NCBI GenBank assembly: GCA_002433675.1
Contig: DJIP01000360.1
Span: 1-7,924, forward strand
Origin: Halomonas halophila
GTDB taxonomy: Bacteria; Pseudomonadota; Gammaproteobacteria; Pseudomonadales; Halomonadaceae
Direction of reading: 5' to 3'
Length of the DNA: 7,924 nt
This document shows positions 1 to 5,936 of the stretch, piece after piece. Under the pieces are notes generated by a model. That model was given only the letters and a program-made list of their open reading frames with translations, was not told where the DNA came from and searched no databases. Each line of letters begins with the position of its first letter. Position 1 is the stretch's first letter. Both the position numbers and the translations under genes were made by a program.

Positions 1-1
1 C

Positions 2-1186
2 TACGTCGCCACCAACAACGCCGATGAGAACTCGCTGATCGCCTGGCGTCAGTTTGACGATGGCACCCTGGAAAAGGTCGGAGAGTACACTACCGGCGGC
101 TCGGGCAATGGCATGGACGGTGGCCTGGACCCGCTCGGTTCGGCCTACGGCGTGTGGCGTTCGGCGGACAACCGCAACGTGCTGGTGGCCAACATCGGTG
201 ACGGCACCCTGTCGTCGCTCCGCGTCGAAGATGACCTGTCGCTCACCCTCAACAATGTGGTGGATGCCGGCGGCGCCAAACCCAAGGCCATCGACGGCCA
301 TGGCGATATCGTCTACGTCGCCAGCACCAATGGTGCCAACGATGAGCCGGGGGTGATCAAGGGCTTTACCATCGATAGCGATGGCAACCTGACCGAGATC
401 CCCGACTCCGTGCGCCCGCTGGACGATTCACCGGTCAGCATGGAATTCACCGAGGACGGCAAGTACCTGACTCTGGTCGGCTTTCTCACCGGCATGGTGC
501 ATGTCTACGCGGTGGACGACAACGGCCTGCTGTCCGAGGAACCGATCTCGAGCCTCGAGTCTCCGCACCTGAGCAACGAGCGCTTCTTCGCTCTGCCCAT
601 CGGCACCAAGCTGGTCACTCGCCCCGACGGCCACAGCACTCTGCTGGTGACCGAGACCCGCTATATCACCCAAGGCTACCAGTTCCACCCGTCCTCCGAG
701 GAATCGAAGGCCAAGTATCCGTTCCTGCAGGAATACGAGGGCCAGACCGGCTCCATGTCGTCCTACGATATCGACGAGAACGGCAAGCTGACCCTGGTGT
801 CGGCGGACGTGATGACCGGCGACGACATCTGGGGTGGCGAGCAGGCCGCCTGCTGGGTCACCACCTCGGAGGACGGCAAGTACGCCTGGACCACCAACTC
901 CCACACCTCGAGCCTGTCGACCTTCAGCGTCGACCCCGAGGACGGCAGCATCGCCCTGCTCGAAGAAGCAGCCTACCGCGCCGAGGACTACAACGAGTAT
1001 TTCGCCGACATGGACCTGAGCGCCGACGGCAACTACGTCAACATCATCAGCGGCAACACCGGCAAGACCTGGGTGTTCGAGATCCAGCACGATGACGGCA
1101 GCCTGAGCGTCGTCGATGCCTATCCGGGCAGTGCCGAAGTCCATTCCTACGGGCTGGTGACCATCCCTCTGCCCCAAGGCGGCTAG
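2..1186 (+). CDS. Lactonase/YncE-type seven-bladed beta-propeller protein, 5' end missing
   Basis: The frame is open from base 2 to a TAG at 1184-1186, giving 394 residues; the true start lies upstream of the window. Seven strand-turn-strand repeats of the form 'hydrophobic strand, acidic turn with DG/NG, x-L' are visible near residues 10, 68, 117, 164, 250, 303 and 355 of the visible protein (for example AWRQFDDGTL, GFTIDSDGNL, VYAVDDNGLL, SYDIDENGKL). This is the pattern of the lactonase/YncE-like beta-propellers. About 80 residues separate the fourth and fifth repeats, longer than the other gaps, so an insertion or large loop is likely there. The protein is strongly acidic. No signal peptide can be judged because the N-terminus is missing, but relatives are often periplasmic. 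The substrate is unknown, and 6-phosphogluconolactonase activity should not be assumed. It converges on the - strand operon across a shared hairpin terminator. Confidence 0.8.
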   Translation, partial: YVATNNADENSLIAWRQFDDGTLEKVGEYTTGGSGNGMDGGLDPLGSAYGVWRSADNRNVLVANIGDGTLSSLRVEDDLSLTLNNVVDAGGAKPKAIDGHGDIVYVASTNGANDEPGVIKGFTIDSDGNLTEIPDSVRPLDDSPVSMEFTEDGKYLTLVGFLTGMVHVYAVDDNGLLSEEPISSLESPHLSNERFFALPIGTKLVTRPDGHSTLLVTETRYITQGYQFHPSSEESKAKYPFLQEYEGQTGSMSSYDIDENGKLTLVSADVMTGDDIWGGEQAACWVTTSEDGKYAWTTNSHTSSLSTFSVDPEDGSIALLEEAAYRAEDYNEYFADMDLSADGNYVNIISGNTGKTWVFEIQHDDGSLSVVDAYPGSAEVHSYGLVTIPLPQGG

Positions 1187-1302
1187 GCGACTTTTCGGAC
1201 AAGGACTAGGGGTCGGCGACCAGAGCAGAAAGCTATGCCACAAAGCTTCGCCAGGAAGCTGACCAAAATCGCCAAATCAGGCGGGTAGGTAAAGTAGCTA
1301 AA

Positions 1303-1330
1303 ATGGGGGCCGTGCTGACACGGCCCCCAT
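1303..1330. terminator. Bidirectional hairpin terminator between convergent genes
   Basis: Bases 1303-1314 and 1319-1330 form a perfect 12-bp GC-rich stem with a 4-nt loop (CTGA). On the + strand it is followed by CCTTTTC. On the - strand it is followed by TTT and then AGCTACTTT, because the AAAA run at 1300-1303 abuts the stem. It lies 116 bp past the stop of the beta-propeller gene and 28 bp past the stop of the DUF2955 gene, so it can serve both. The U tracts are short, but stem stability is high. Confidence 0.8.
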
Positions 1331-1358
1331 CCTTTTCAGTAACGACCCTAAAAAGACG

Positions 1359-2486
1359 TCAGCTCGTGCGCGGTGCTTCCCGGCTCGAGACCGCAGGCCA
1401 TAGATCCAGCAGCCGGTGCAGTACCGCCATCACCGCCAGGGTGGCCAGCAGTGCCACGCACATCGAGCTGAACCGATAGACGGCGTCGACGACCAGATCC
1501 TGATCGGGTCTCAGGTACTGACCAAACAGGATACCCAGGGTCGTGAGACCGCCGAAGCCGATGCCGGAACCCGCGTTCTCGATGACGTGCTCCCGTGCGA
1601 ACAGCAGAAGGCCGATGGCGTAGGCCAGCAGCACCAGCATCAGATGGTCGCTCTTGGTGAACAGGACCAGTTGCAGCACCAGCGCCAGGTTGCAGCCCAA
1701 CAGAGTGCCGATGGCACGACGCCAGGCCGACATCCGGGCGCCGTGGTAGCCGAGAGCAAACAGGATCAGGATGGTCGCCATCTGCGCGGACAGGGAGTCG
1801 CGCAGATCGAGCAATTGAAACACCAGAAAGGACAGGGTCGCGGTCAGCGCCCCGATCAACGCCTGGTGACGCTTGAGCGCCGCCGACTTGACCTGAGGTG
1901 GCGGCGGCTGTCGCGGCGTGACATCGGGAAACAGCCAGTGCATCAGGGCTGCGATGGCCACCGCCATCAAGCTTGCCACGGTGTTGCTGGCCAGCAGATC
2001 GAACAGGTCGAGCTCGGGGTAGCTGGCGAAATGCAGCATGATGCTCAGGGTCAGCACGCCGTTGGCGCCGAACACGAACAGCGGCCCCCTGGCCATCAGG
2101 GTGAAGCGCCCCAGGAACATCAGGAATACGAGTCCCGTCATCACCACCGGCAGATGCTGGGTCAACCCCACCACCAGGCTGATCTCGACCACATTGAGGC
2201 AGGCGTTGCCGAGGAACTGGCGCACCACATGGGCGTTGAACACCGGAATGATCCCCAGCAGAAACATCGGAAAGACGGTGAAGAAGACACCATAGTTCCA
2301 GTGCATCAGCTGGCTGATCAGAAAACCGAGCCAGGCCCCCACCGCGATACGCAGGCACTGGCGCAGGCCGTTGTCGCTTAACGTCGAGGCCTTCGGTTGC
2401 TGCTGCCCTGACGACGCCCGTGGCTGCTTGGTAAACGACGCCCGTGGCTGCTTGGTAGACGACGCCCGTGGCCGCTTAATAAACAT
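1359..2486 (-). CDS. DUF2955/FUSC-like multi-pass inner-membrane protein, partner of HlyD-type adaptor
   Basis: A 375-residue protein with two hydrophobic halves, about residues 43-188 and 208-362, each with five or six membrane segments. They are joined by a proline-rich, charged linker (PRQPPPPQVKSAALKR, about 191-206). This organisation and motifs such as RIAVGAWLGF and RFTLMARGPLFVFG fit the DUF2955 family, related to the FUSC/AaeB-type transporters that work with a periplasmic adaptor. The adaptor gene lies immediately upstream and overlaps by 11 bp, so the two are translated from one message. The likely role is export of a small molecule across the inner membrane; the substrate is unknown. 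The ATG at 2484-2486 is the only usable start: no in-frame ATG, GTG or TTG occurs before a GTG inside the first membrane segment (V49). The ribosome site is weak, so translation is probably coupled to the upstream gene. Residues 4-35 are a basic four-copy 8-residue repeat not needed by the family fold. Confidence 0.85.
   Translation of the reverse strand: MFIKRPRASSTKQPRASFTKQPRASSGQQQPKASTLSDNGLRQCLRIAVGAWLGFLISQLMHWNYGVFFTVFPMFLLGIIPVFNAHVVRQFLGNACLNVVEISLVVGLTQHLPVVMTGLVFLMFLGRFTLMARGPLFVFGANGVLTLSIMLHFASYPELDLFDLLASNTVASLMAVAIAALMHWLFPDVTPRQPPPPQVKSAALKRHQALIGALTATLSFLVFQLLDLRDSLSAQMATILILFALGYHGARMSAWRRAIGTLLGCNLALVLQLVLFTKSDHLMLVLLAYAIGLLLFAREHVIENAGSGIGFGGLTTLGILFGQYLRPDQDLVVDAVYRFSSMCVALLATLAVMAVLHRLLDLWPAVSSREAPRTS
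2382..2482. repeat. 24-bp coding tandem repeat at 5' end of the DUF2955 gene
   Basis: Three consecutive 24-bp units lie at 2411-2434, 2435-2458 and 2459-2482. The first two differ only at the last base; the third differs at a few positions (GCCGCTTAATAA against GCTGCTTGGTAA). A more diverged fourth unit (2382-2405 in coding phase) continues the series. On the - strand they encode KRPRASST, KQPRASFT, KQPRASSG and QQQPKAST. Because the unit is a multiple of three, copy-number change keeps the reading frame. The outermost unit also spans the stop codon of the upstream hlyD-like gene. Confidence 0.9.
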
Positions 2487-3537
2487 AATGCAGCCAGGAC
2501 ATCAGCCGAATCTGCAGCGCCCCCAGCGGATGGGCCAACGGGTGCTCTCCGGGAAACAGCTGCACCGTGGCACGGGAGCCGGTGGGAAGACTCGTCGGAG
2601 CGTCCCCGGCCAGCGAAAGGTGCAGGCGAAGGCGCTGTGCGTCGCGCAGCCAGCGGTCGGTGGTGGGAATGTCGGCCAGGTTGCCGTCGGCGCTGATCTG
2701 TCCGTCGTAGACCCCGGCGTCGCGCTTCTCTACCCGGGCGGCAAAGACCTGGCCGGGCATGGCGTCGAACACCACCCGGGCCTCGTCACCGCCGGCGACC
2801 TTGCGCAGGCTCTTCTCGCGGAAGTCCGCGATCAGTTCGACCTCATCGGTAATCAGCGCCAGCGCTGGCTGTCCCTGGGTGGCGTAGTCACCCACTTCGA
2901 GTTGCAGGTTGCTCAGCGTGCCGGAGTGCTGGGCCCGCACCAGGGTATGGTCGAGATCAAGCTCGGCCTGCTCCAGGGCGTTACGGGCCTGGCGCAGACG
3001 CAGGTTGGCCTCCCCCTCGGCACCCAGCTCGGCCTCCAGTCGCGTGACTTCAGCCTCGGCGGCCTTGACCTCGGCCTGGGCCTGGCGGTCGGTGGCCACC
3101 AGGCCATCGAGGCGCTGGCGCGAGATGCTGTTCTGGCCAATCAAGCGCTCGCCTCGCCGACGCTCCTGGGCGCTCTCCTGGGCCCTGGCGCGGGCTGCTT
3201 CAAGGGCGGCGCGGGCCGATGCGATGCTGGCGCTCAAAGTCGCGTTCTGCTGACGCGCCGCTTCCAGTTCCAGCCGCGCCTGCTCAAGCGCCAGCTCGAA
3301 GGGCGCGGGGTCGATACGAAACAGCGGATCACCCGCCTCGACATGGTCGTTATTACTGACGTGGACCCGCTCGACGGGGCCGCTGACTTCCGGGGCGATG
3401 CGCACCACCGGGCGCATGACCCGCGCCTCCGGGGTCATCGGCATGTAGGTGTCGGCCACCACAAAATAGGCAAACATCAGGACGAACATGCCCAAGGCCA
3501 GGCGAACGATCCACCTGAAGCGCTGGTCGGGGGTCAT
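2476..3537 (-). CDS. HlyD-family periplasmic adaptor (membrane fusion protein)
   Basis: A 353-residue protein with the standard adaptor layout. A single N-terminal membrane anchor (about 10-28) is followed by the first half of the biotinyl-lipoyl domain (about 43-80, APEVSGPVERVHV and VEAGDPLFRID). Next is a long Ala/Glu/Arg-rich coiled-coil hairpin (about 80-195), the second lipoyl half (about 196-228, RAQHSGTLSN and EVGDYATQGQ), and a beta-barrel region to about 330. The start ATG (3535-3537) has AGAGGA five bases upstream. The adaptor would sit in the periplasm and link the DUF2955 membrane protein encoded next in the operon to an outer-membrane channel, as in AaeAB-type two-component exporters. 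No TolC-like gene is visible. The short C-terminal tail (RLMSWLHYVY) overlaps the start of the partner gene. The substrate cannot be read from the sequence. Confidence 0.92.
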   Translation of the reverse strand: MTPDQRFRWIVRLALGMFVLMFAYFVVADTYMPMTPEARVMRPVVRIAPEVSGPVERVHVSNNDHVEAGDPLFRIDPAPFELALEQARLELEAARQQNATLSASIASARAALEAARARAQESAQERRRGERLIGQNSISRQRLDGLVATDRQAQAEVKAAEAEVTRLEAELGAEGEANLRLRQARNALEQAELDLDHTLVRAQHSGTLSNLQLEVGDYATQGQPALALITDEVELIADFREKSLRKVAGGDEARVVFDAMPGQVFAARVEKRDAGVYDGQISADGNLADIPTTDRWLRDAQRLRLHLSLAGDAPTSLPTGSRATVQLFPGEHPLAHPLGALQIRLMSWLHYVY

Positions 3538-3648
3538 GGTATTCCTCTTGGTTACACGACGGACTGACTTGACGGGCTCACGTGTCGGAGCCGCTCGGCA
3601 TTCACCAACGGGCTCCCCTCCCGTCGGACGGCCGCGTAGACTAGCATT

Positions 3649-3666
3649 TTGTTAGCCTGTTAACAA
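3649..3666. promoter_or_regulatory. Inverted repeat TTGTTA-N6-TAACAA in divergent intergenic region (candidate operator)
   Basis: Perfect 6-bp arms at 3649-3654 and 3661-3666 flank 6 bases, within a short AT-rich island (about 3641-3670) in otherwise GC-rich DNA. An 8-bp palindrome, TGTTAACA (3658-3665), overlaps the right arm. The site lies between the divergent hlyD-like and opgD genes, 112 bp and about 144 bp from their starts, so a regulator bound here could affect either. On the - strand TTGTTA could also serve as a poor -35, with TAGTCT 17 bases on as a weak -10. I see no strong sigma-70 promoter for either gene. Confidence 0.3.
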
Positions 3667-3711
3667 TATTGCGACCCTGTCATGCACATTTCCTGAACCT
3701 TTGCTGATTCG

Positions 3712-3793
3712 GGCAGTCGTACCCATCGACGTGCTCGACCAAGCGTAGCGACTGCTTACCCAGGCAGTCGCCCGACACCCGACATGCTCGACC
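3712..3793 (+). promoter_or_regulatory. Duplicated leader of opgD with alternative stem-loops
   Basis: GGCAGTCG occurs at 3712-3719 and 3763-3770. A block matching 13 of 14 bases, CGAC(G/A)TGCTCGACC, ends each copy (3727-3740 and 3780-3793). The upstream DNA therefore looks like a degenerate tandem duplication with a period of about 51-53 bp. Between the copies, GCGACTGC (3748-3755) is perfectly complementary to GCAGTCGC (3764-3771), giving an 8-bp stem with an 8-nt loop. Seven of its bases (3749-3755) could instead pair with GCAGTCG of the first copy (3713-3719). If transcribed, the two stems exclude each other. The second stem ends 25 bases before the AAGGA ribosome site of opgD. Confidence 0.4.
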
Positions 3794-3796
3794 CAC

Positions 3797-3801
3797 AAGG
3801 A
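3797..3801 (+). promoter_or_regulatory. Ribosome binding site that decides the opgD start
   Basis: AAGGA lies 8 bases before the ATG at 3810. Two further in-frame ATGs, at 3801 and 3804, overlap or almost touch this element and are too close to use it well. The start at 3810 also places the twin-arginine motif directly after Met, as in other OpgD proteins. Confidence 0.6.
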
Positions 3802-3809
3802 TGATGGAA

Positions 3810-5429
3810 ATGCAGCGACGTGACTTCCTCAAGGCGGCCATCGCTCTCAGCGCTTACGCCCTGCCGATCTCCCCGCTGCTGGCCGCGCTGGACCAGCGAC
3901 TGATGACCACCGGAGAGAAGGTCTCCTTCGACTACGCCTGGCTGAAGGGCTTCGCCCGCCATCTGTCGGGACAACCTCACCAGGACCACGAAGGCGAACT
4001 GCCCGACCAGCTCAAGTCCCTGTCCTGGGACGACTACCAGGCCATCGGCTACCGCGCCGACCATGCCCTGTGGAGCAACAGCGACGCGCCCTACACGGCC
4101 CAGCTGTTTCACCTGGGTCGCGGCTTCACCACCCCGGTCAGGATCTACCAGGTCAGCCAGGGACAGGCTCAGGAGCTGGCCTACGACCCGGCGCTATTCA
4201 ACTTTTCCGCGGGCGACGGGGATAGCGTGGTCGATACCGATACGCTGTCCGAACGCCTCGGCTTTGCCGGCTTCCGCCTGCACCATCATCAGGACCCCAA
4301 GCGCGATATCGCCTCCTTCCTGGGCGCCAGCTATTTCCGAGCGGTCAGTCAGAGCATGCAGTACGGCATGTCGGCCAGGGGCCTGGCCATCGACACCGCC
4401 GGCAGCGAACCCGAGGAATTCCCCGACTTCACCCGCTTCTGGCTGGAACAGCCCGAGGGTGAAGACAAGGTCATCGTCTACGCCCTGCTCGAGTCGGAGA
4501 GCACCACCGGGGCCTACCGCTTCGATATTCGTCGCGATGTCGAAGGTGTGGTCATGGACGTGGCCGCCACCCTCTATCCGCGCAAGACGATCGAGCGTCT
4601 GGGCATCGCGCCACTGACCAGCATGTACCTGGTCGGCGAGAACGATCGTGACGTCAACTATGACTGGCGCCCGGAGATCCATGACTCGGATGGGCTGTCG
4701 ATCCACACCGAAAGCGGCGAATGGCTGTGGCGCCCGCTGGTGAACCCGCCCCAGCTTCGCTACAACGCCTATTCCGCCACCAATGTCCAAGGTTTCGGCC
4801 TGGCCCAGCGCGACCACGACTTCGATCACTATCAGGACGACGGCGTCTACTACGATCGCCGACCCAGCGTCTGGGTCGAACCTACCGAGGGCTGGGGCGA
4901 AGGCAGCGTGGATCTGGTGGAGCTGCCTGCCAAGGACGAGACCTTCGACAATATCGTGGCCTACTGGCAACCCAAGGCGCCGGTGGAGGCCGGACAGGAG
5001 CTGCGCTACGCCTATCGTCTGAGCTGGTACGACCTGCCACCACAGCAACCCAGCCTGTCGCGCTGCGTGGCGACCCGTACCGGACTGGGCGGCGTCGTCG
5101 GCCAGCGCCGCGAGTACTTCAGCTGGCGCTTCGCGGTGGACTTCCGCGGTGGCCCCTTCCCCTTCGATGACGCAAGTGAGGTCGAGGTGGAGCCGGTCAT
5201 CGAGACCAGCGCAGGGCGCGTCGAGATCACCTCGGCCCGACCGCTGGACGCCATCCAGGGCTACCGCGCCATGTTCGATGTGGTGCCACCGGACGACGGC
5301 ACCGAGCCGATCAATCTGCGTCTGTATCTGCGCGACAGCGAAGGCAAGCCGCTGTCGGAGACCTGGATCTACCAGTGGACGCCGCCCCCCGGTGATGAGC
5401 GCGAGCTGCATAATCCCGATCACCTGTAG
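3810..5429 (+). CDS. opgD: Glucan biosynthesis protein D (OpgD/MdoD), Tat-exported periplasmic enzyme
   Basis: A 539-residue protein of the OpgG/OpgD (MdoG) family, close to the 551 residues of E. coli OpgD. The N-terminus MQRRDFLKAAIALSAY is a twin-arginine signal (R3-R4, then F-L-K and a hydrophobic stretch to about residue 25). Tat export distinguishes OpgD from the Sec-exported OpgG. The mature protein opens with FDYAWLKGFARHLSG, typical of the family. It acts in the periplasm on the beta-1,2-linked backbone of osmoregulated periplasmic glucans. From memory of work on E. coli OpgD (GH186), Asp300 and Asp388 are the catalytic pair. D292 (IHDSDG) and D380 (ETFDNIV) here have the same 88-residue spacing, so activity is likely intact. 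Neither opgG nor the synthase gene opgH is adjacent, so the gene appears to stand alone. It is divergent from the hlyD-like operon and has an unusual duplicated leader. An upstream ATG at 3801 would add three residues. Confidence 0.93.
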   Translation: MQRRDFLKAAIALSAYALPISPLLAALDQRLMTTGEKVSFDYAWLKGFARHLSGQPHQDHEGELPDQLKSLSWDDYQAIGYRADHALWSNSDAPYTAQLFHLGRGFTTPVRIYQVSQGQAQELAYDPALFNFSAGDGDSVVDTDTLSERLGFAGFRLHHHQDPKRDIASFLGASYFRAVSQSMQYGMSARGLAIDTAGSEPEEFPDFTRFWLEQPEGEDKVIVYALLESESTTGAYRFDIRRDVEGVVMDVAATLYPRKTIERLGIAPLTSMYLVGENDRDVNYDWRPEIHDSDGLSIHTESGEWLWRPLVNPPQLRYNAYSATNVQGFGLAQRDHDFDHYQDDGVYYDRRPSVWVEPTEGWGEGSVDLVELPAKDETFDNIVAYWQPKAPVEAGQELRYAYRLSWYDLPPQQPSLSRCVATRTGLGGVVGQRREYFSWRFAVDFRGGPFPFDDASEVEVEPVIETSAGRVEITSARPLDAIQGYRAMFDVVPPDDGTEPINLRLYLRDSEGKPLSETWIYQWTPPPGDERELHNPDHL

Positions 5430-5447
5430 TCGCCCCACCCACCGATG

Positions 5448-5475
5448 ATGCGGGGCGCCGCCAGGGCGCCCCCAT
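5448..5475 (+). terminator. Possible hairpin terminator of opgD
   Basis: GGGGCGCC (5452-5459) pairs with GGCGCCCC (5465-5472) over a 5-nt loop. With one bulged C at 5451 the stem extends by ATG/CAT at its base. It starts 19 bases after the opgD stop codon, where a terminator is expected. No T tract follows (CCCTCGACAC), so this may be a 3' stabilising hairpin or part of a Rho-dependent end. Confidence 0.4.
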
Positions 5476-5541
5476 CCCTCGACACGAGCTGGCCACGCCT
5501 TGTTACCGGGCGGTGAAAAGGTCAGGGATAATTCTGGCGAG

Positions 5542-5557
5542 CGTGAACCACTTCACG
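5542..5557. repeat. Short inverted repeat CGTGAA-CCAC-TTCACG in the opgD-dinJ spacer
   Basis: Perfect 6-bp arms (5542-5547 and 5552-5557) flank four bases, and a further TTCAC follows at 5561-5565. Ten bases upstream of the left arm is GATAAT (5527-5532), five of six matches to a -10 box, but the best -35 (TTACCG, 18-base spacer) is poor. The 182 bases from 5430 to 5611 contain no credible gene. This repeat may be a regulator site or simply chance. Confidence 0.25.
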
Positions 5558-5611
5558 AACTTCACTTCGATCACTTGCAGGACAAGCACAGCGGGCCCTC
5601 CTCCTTCCTTG

Positions 5612-5640
5612 ATGACAAGTTGCCAGGGCCAGGCCACAAT
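5612..5640 (+). promoter_or_regulatory. Sigma-70-type promoter of dinJ-yafQ
   Basis: ATGACA (5612-5617, five of six matches to TTGACA) and CACAAT (5635-5640, four of six to TATAAT) are separated by exactly 17 bases. Transcription would begin about 5646-5648, giving a leader of roughly 32 bases before the dinJ ATG. The predicted start falls inside the inverted repeat described next, as expected for an autorepressed toxin-antitoxin operon. Confidence 0.55.
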
Positions 5641-5659
5641 GTAGCTACACAGTGGCTAC
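5641..5659. promoter_or_regulatory. Candidate DinJ/YafQ operator, inverted repeat GTAGCTAC-ACA-GTGGCTAC
   Basis: Two 8-bp arms (5641-5648 and 5652-5659) are inverted repeats with one mismatch around a 3-base centre. The left arm is itself a perfect palindrome, so the arms also read as direct repeats with an 11-bp period. The site begins right after the -10 box and covers the predicted transcription start, a position that suits repression by the ribbon-helix-helix domain of the antitoxin. Confidence 0.5.
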
Positions 5660-5678
5660 CAATGAGAAGGAGACATTC

Positions 5679-5936
5679 ATGGGTACCGATACCGTGGTCC
5701 GAGCTCGCATCGACAGCGAGACCAAAGAGCGCGCCACCGCCGCCCTCGATGCCATGGGCCTGACCGTGTCCGACGCCATCCGCCTGCTGATGCTGAGGAT
5801 CGCCGACGAAAAGCGCCTGCCGTTTGCGGTGCAGGTACCAAGCGCCACCACGACCAAGGCGCTGGAAGAGCTCGAAGCCGGAAAGGGCAAGCGCTTCGAT
5901 AGCGCGGATGCGCTGTTCGACGATCTAGGCATCTAA
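5679..5936 (+). CDS. dinJ: DinJ-type antitoxin (RelB/DinJ family)
   Basis: An 85-residue antitoxin, almost the length of E. coli DinJ (86). The N-terminal half is a ribbon-helix-helix DNA-binding domain: strand TVVRARID (5-12), helix to about residue 25, then MGLTVSDAIRLLMLRIADEK (26-45). The family motif LPF follows at 47-49, and the C-terminal, toxin-wrapping half ends in ALFDDLGI, nearly identical to E. coli DinJ. It should neutralise YafQ by direct binding and repress its own operon. The ATG at 5679 is preferred because AAGGAG lies six bases upstream. An in-frame GTG at 5652 would sit inside the operator and beside the transcription start. The stop codon shares one base with the toxin start (TAATG), so the two are coupled. 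Confidence 0.93.
   Translation: MGTDTVVRARIDSETKERATAALDAMGLTVSDAIRLLMLRIADEKRLPFAVQVPSATTTKALEELEAGKGKRFDSADALFDDLGI

Noticed and set aside
428..1243. 271-residue open frame on the - strand opposite the beta-propeller gene
   Set aside because: It is antisense to a clear propeller coding frame, has a low-complexity Gly/Val/Ala/Asp composition, and has no recognisable domain. Long antisense frames are common in GC-rich genes.
1416..2381. 321-residue + strand frame opposite the DUF2955 gene
   Set aside because: It is Gln/His-rich and lacks domain features. It is the complement of a gene with a clear multi-pass membrane pattern.
2371..3567. 398-residue open frame on the + strand opposite the hlyD-like gene
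   Set aside because: The - strand frame has a complete HlyD architecture with a good ribosome site; the + frame has repetitive Gly/Gln/Leu composition and is a mirror of it.
3572..3615. Two copies of ACGGGCTC and a GGAGCCG inverted partner upstream of the hlyD-like gene
   Set aside because: The matches are short and GC-rich; chance is likely in this composition and no regulatory logic is evident.
4194..5438. 414-residue open frame on the - strand opposite opgD
   Set aside because: OpgD is unambiguous on the + strand; the antisense frame shows no family signature and an unusual His/Val/Gly-rich composition.
5652..5681. GTG start at 5652 adding nine residues to DinJ
   Set aside because: It lies inside the operator and almost at the predicted transcription start. 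The ATG at 5679 has AAGGAG at ideal spacing and matches the family length.
5500..5763. 87-residue + frame crossing the dinJ promoter and 5' end
   Set aside because: It overlaps a well-supported antitoxin in another frame, has no ribosome site, and shows no homology that I recognise.
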